From: Planctomicrobium piriforme
Lineage (GTDB): Bacteria; Planctomycetota; Planctomycetia; Pirellulales; PNKZ01
Length of the DNA: 5,222 nucleotides
NCBI GenBank assembly: GCA_945877965.1
Contig: CAMCTH010000380.1
Coordinates: 1 to 5,222 of the forward strand
Direction: 5' to 3'
The notes below the pieces were generated by a model. The model was given only the letters and a program-made list of their open reading frames with translations. It had not been told where the DNA came from and made no database searches. Made by a program: the position numbers and the translations under genes. This document shows, piece by piece, positions 4,369-5,222 of the stretch; the stretch's first letter is position 1; each line of letters begins with the position of its first letter.

Positions 4369-5222
4369 ATGAGCAGTGGAAGCTCGATCATCTCGCTAAT
4401 TGCCGAGCGACAGGATCTCGACCAGTTCCGTAAAAAGAACTGGGTCGGCTCTTTCGAGGCCTATCTGGACCTCGTTCGCGAAGACCCCAAGGTCACGCGG
4501 AATTCCTTCGAACGGGTCTACGACATGCTGATGTCGTACGGCACAACGACCTACGAAGTAAACCGAGAAAAGCACGTCCGCTACCGCTTTTTTGACGATC
4601 CGGACCACGGCGGGGAAGATGCGGTCTTCGGGCTCGAAGATTCACTGGCAGCCTTGGCCAACGCATTGAAAAGCGCTGCGAAAGGGTACGGCATTGAGAA
4701 ACGCGTGCTGTTGCTGCACGGCCCGGTCGGCAGCAGCAAGAGCACGATCGCGCGGCTGATGAAGCGCGGCATCGAACGTTACAGTTCGAGCGACAACGGG
4801 GCGTTATACACGCTCGGCTGGGTCGATCTCGAAGATCCCGAGTTGGTGCATTGGTGCCCGATGCACGAAGAGCCGCTGCACTTGGTTCCCGAGCGTTTTC
4901 GCAGCGACGTGACCGCGCGCCTCAACGAAGGTCGCGGCGAGTCGGACTACTTGGTTCGTATTCACGGCGAACTCTGCCCGTTCTGCCGCTACATCTATCA
5001 CGAACGATTGGCAAAGCACGGCGGCGACTGGGTGCGCGTGACGCAAGACGTTCGCATCCGCCGACAGATTCTGAGCGAGAAGGACCGCATCGGCATCGGC
5101 ACGTTCCAGCCGAAGGACGAAAAGAATCAGGACAGCACCGAGCTAACCGGCGATATCAACTATCGCAAGATCGCGCAGTACGGAAGCGACAGCGACCCGC
5201 GTGCTTTCAACTTCGACGGCGA
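4369..5222 (+). CDS. prkA: PrkA-family AAA+ serine protein kinase, C-terminus cut off by the window edge
   Basis: 284 codons plus two bases are open to the right edge. The N-terminal part (about 19-80: FRKKNWVGSFEAYLDLV, then NSFERVYDMLMSYG) is the helical start typical of PrkA/YeaG. The AAA+ module follows with Walker A G118PVGSSKST126, one of the most diagnostic motifs of the family, then CPMHEEPLHLVP (163-174) and ELTGDINYRKIAQYGSDSDPRAFNFDG (258-284). C163, C203 and C206 (CPFC), with nearby histidines, could form a metal site; the CPFC pair is absent from E. coli YeaG as I remember it. Family members are roughly 640-690 residues with a C-terminal kinase-like domain, not visible here. PrkA acts in the cytoplasm in stress, starvation or sporulation responses; kinase activity has been reported, and an ATP-dependent protease role proposed. 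Genes for DUF444 and SpoVR proteins often follow and would be expected to the right. Its long structured upstream region suggests leader-level control. Confidence 0.95.
   Translation, partial: MSSGSSIISLIAERQDLDQFRKKNWVGSFEAYLDLVREDPKVTRNSFERVYDMLMSYGTTTYEVNREKHVRYRFFDDPDHGGEDAVFGLEDSLAALANALKSAAKGYGIEKRVLLLHGPVGSSKSTIARLMKRGIERYSSSDNGALYTLGWVDLEDPELVHWCPMHEEPLHLVPERFRSDVTARLNEGRGESDYLVRIHGELCPFCRYIYHERLAKHGGDWVRVTQDVRIRRQILSEKDRIGIGTFQPKDEKNQDSTELTGDINYRKIAQYGSDSDPRAFNFDG

Overview
The window looks like chromosomal DNA from a planctomycete, probably near the Pirellulales. This is inferred from high-GC coding DNA (about 70% in three 60-base blocks counted by hand in the oxidoreductase gene), a large secreted exo-rhamnogalacturonan-lyase-like protein, a Tat-exported RidA-family protein, an accessory Gfo/Idh/MocA oxidoreductase, and a PrkA-type AAA+ kinase. 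No 16S or other taxonomic marker is present, so the assignment is a judgement of style.

Layout. Positions 1-1217 (minus) hold the N-terminal 405 codons of a secreted polysaccharide-lyase-like protein that runs off the left edge. Across a 191-base divergent gap, 1409-1969 (plus) encodes a RidA/YjgF-fold protein with a twin-arginine signal. The next 164 bases (1970-2133) are rich in inverted repeats: a compact hairpin after the ridA stop, a larger imperfect palindrome with two mutually exclusive foldings, and a 9-bp inverted repeat whose right arm includes the start codon of the following gene. That gene (2134-2601, plus) encodes a small protein of unknown function with clearly lower GC (about 53%). 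It converges on a Gfo/Idh/MocA-like oxidoreductase (2661-3710, minus, GTG start) that lacks the usual catalytic lysine and aspartate. A 658-base non-coding stretch (3711-4368) separates it from prkA (4369 to the right edge, plus; 284 codons visible). This stretch holds a CRP/FNR-like palindrome, a TATAAT hexamer, and several hairpins in what would be the prkA leader.

How the genes relate. They do not form an evident single operon. The lyase-like protein and the oxidoreductase could both serve plant or algal polysaccharide use, but they are separated and differently oriented. PrkA normally belongs to a stress or starvation module with a DUF444 (YeaH/YhbH) protein and SpoVR; those genes would lie to the right of the window. 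I see no RNA gene, CRISPR array, insertion sequence or phage gene, and no convincing new defence or mobile system. The most distinctive items are the exported RidA protein, the non-canonical oxidoreductase active site, the structured spacer around 1982-2136, and the low-GC orphan gene.
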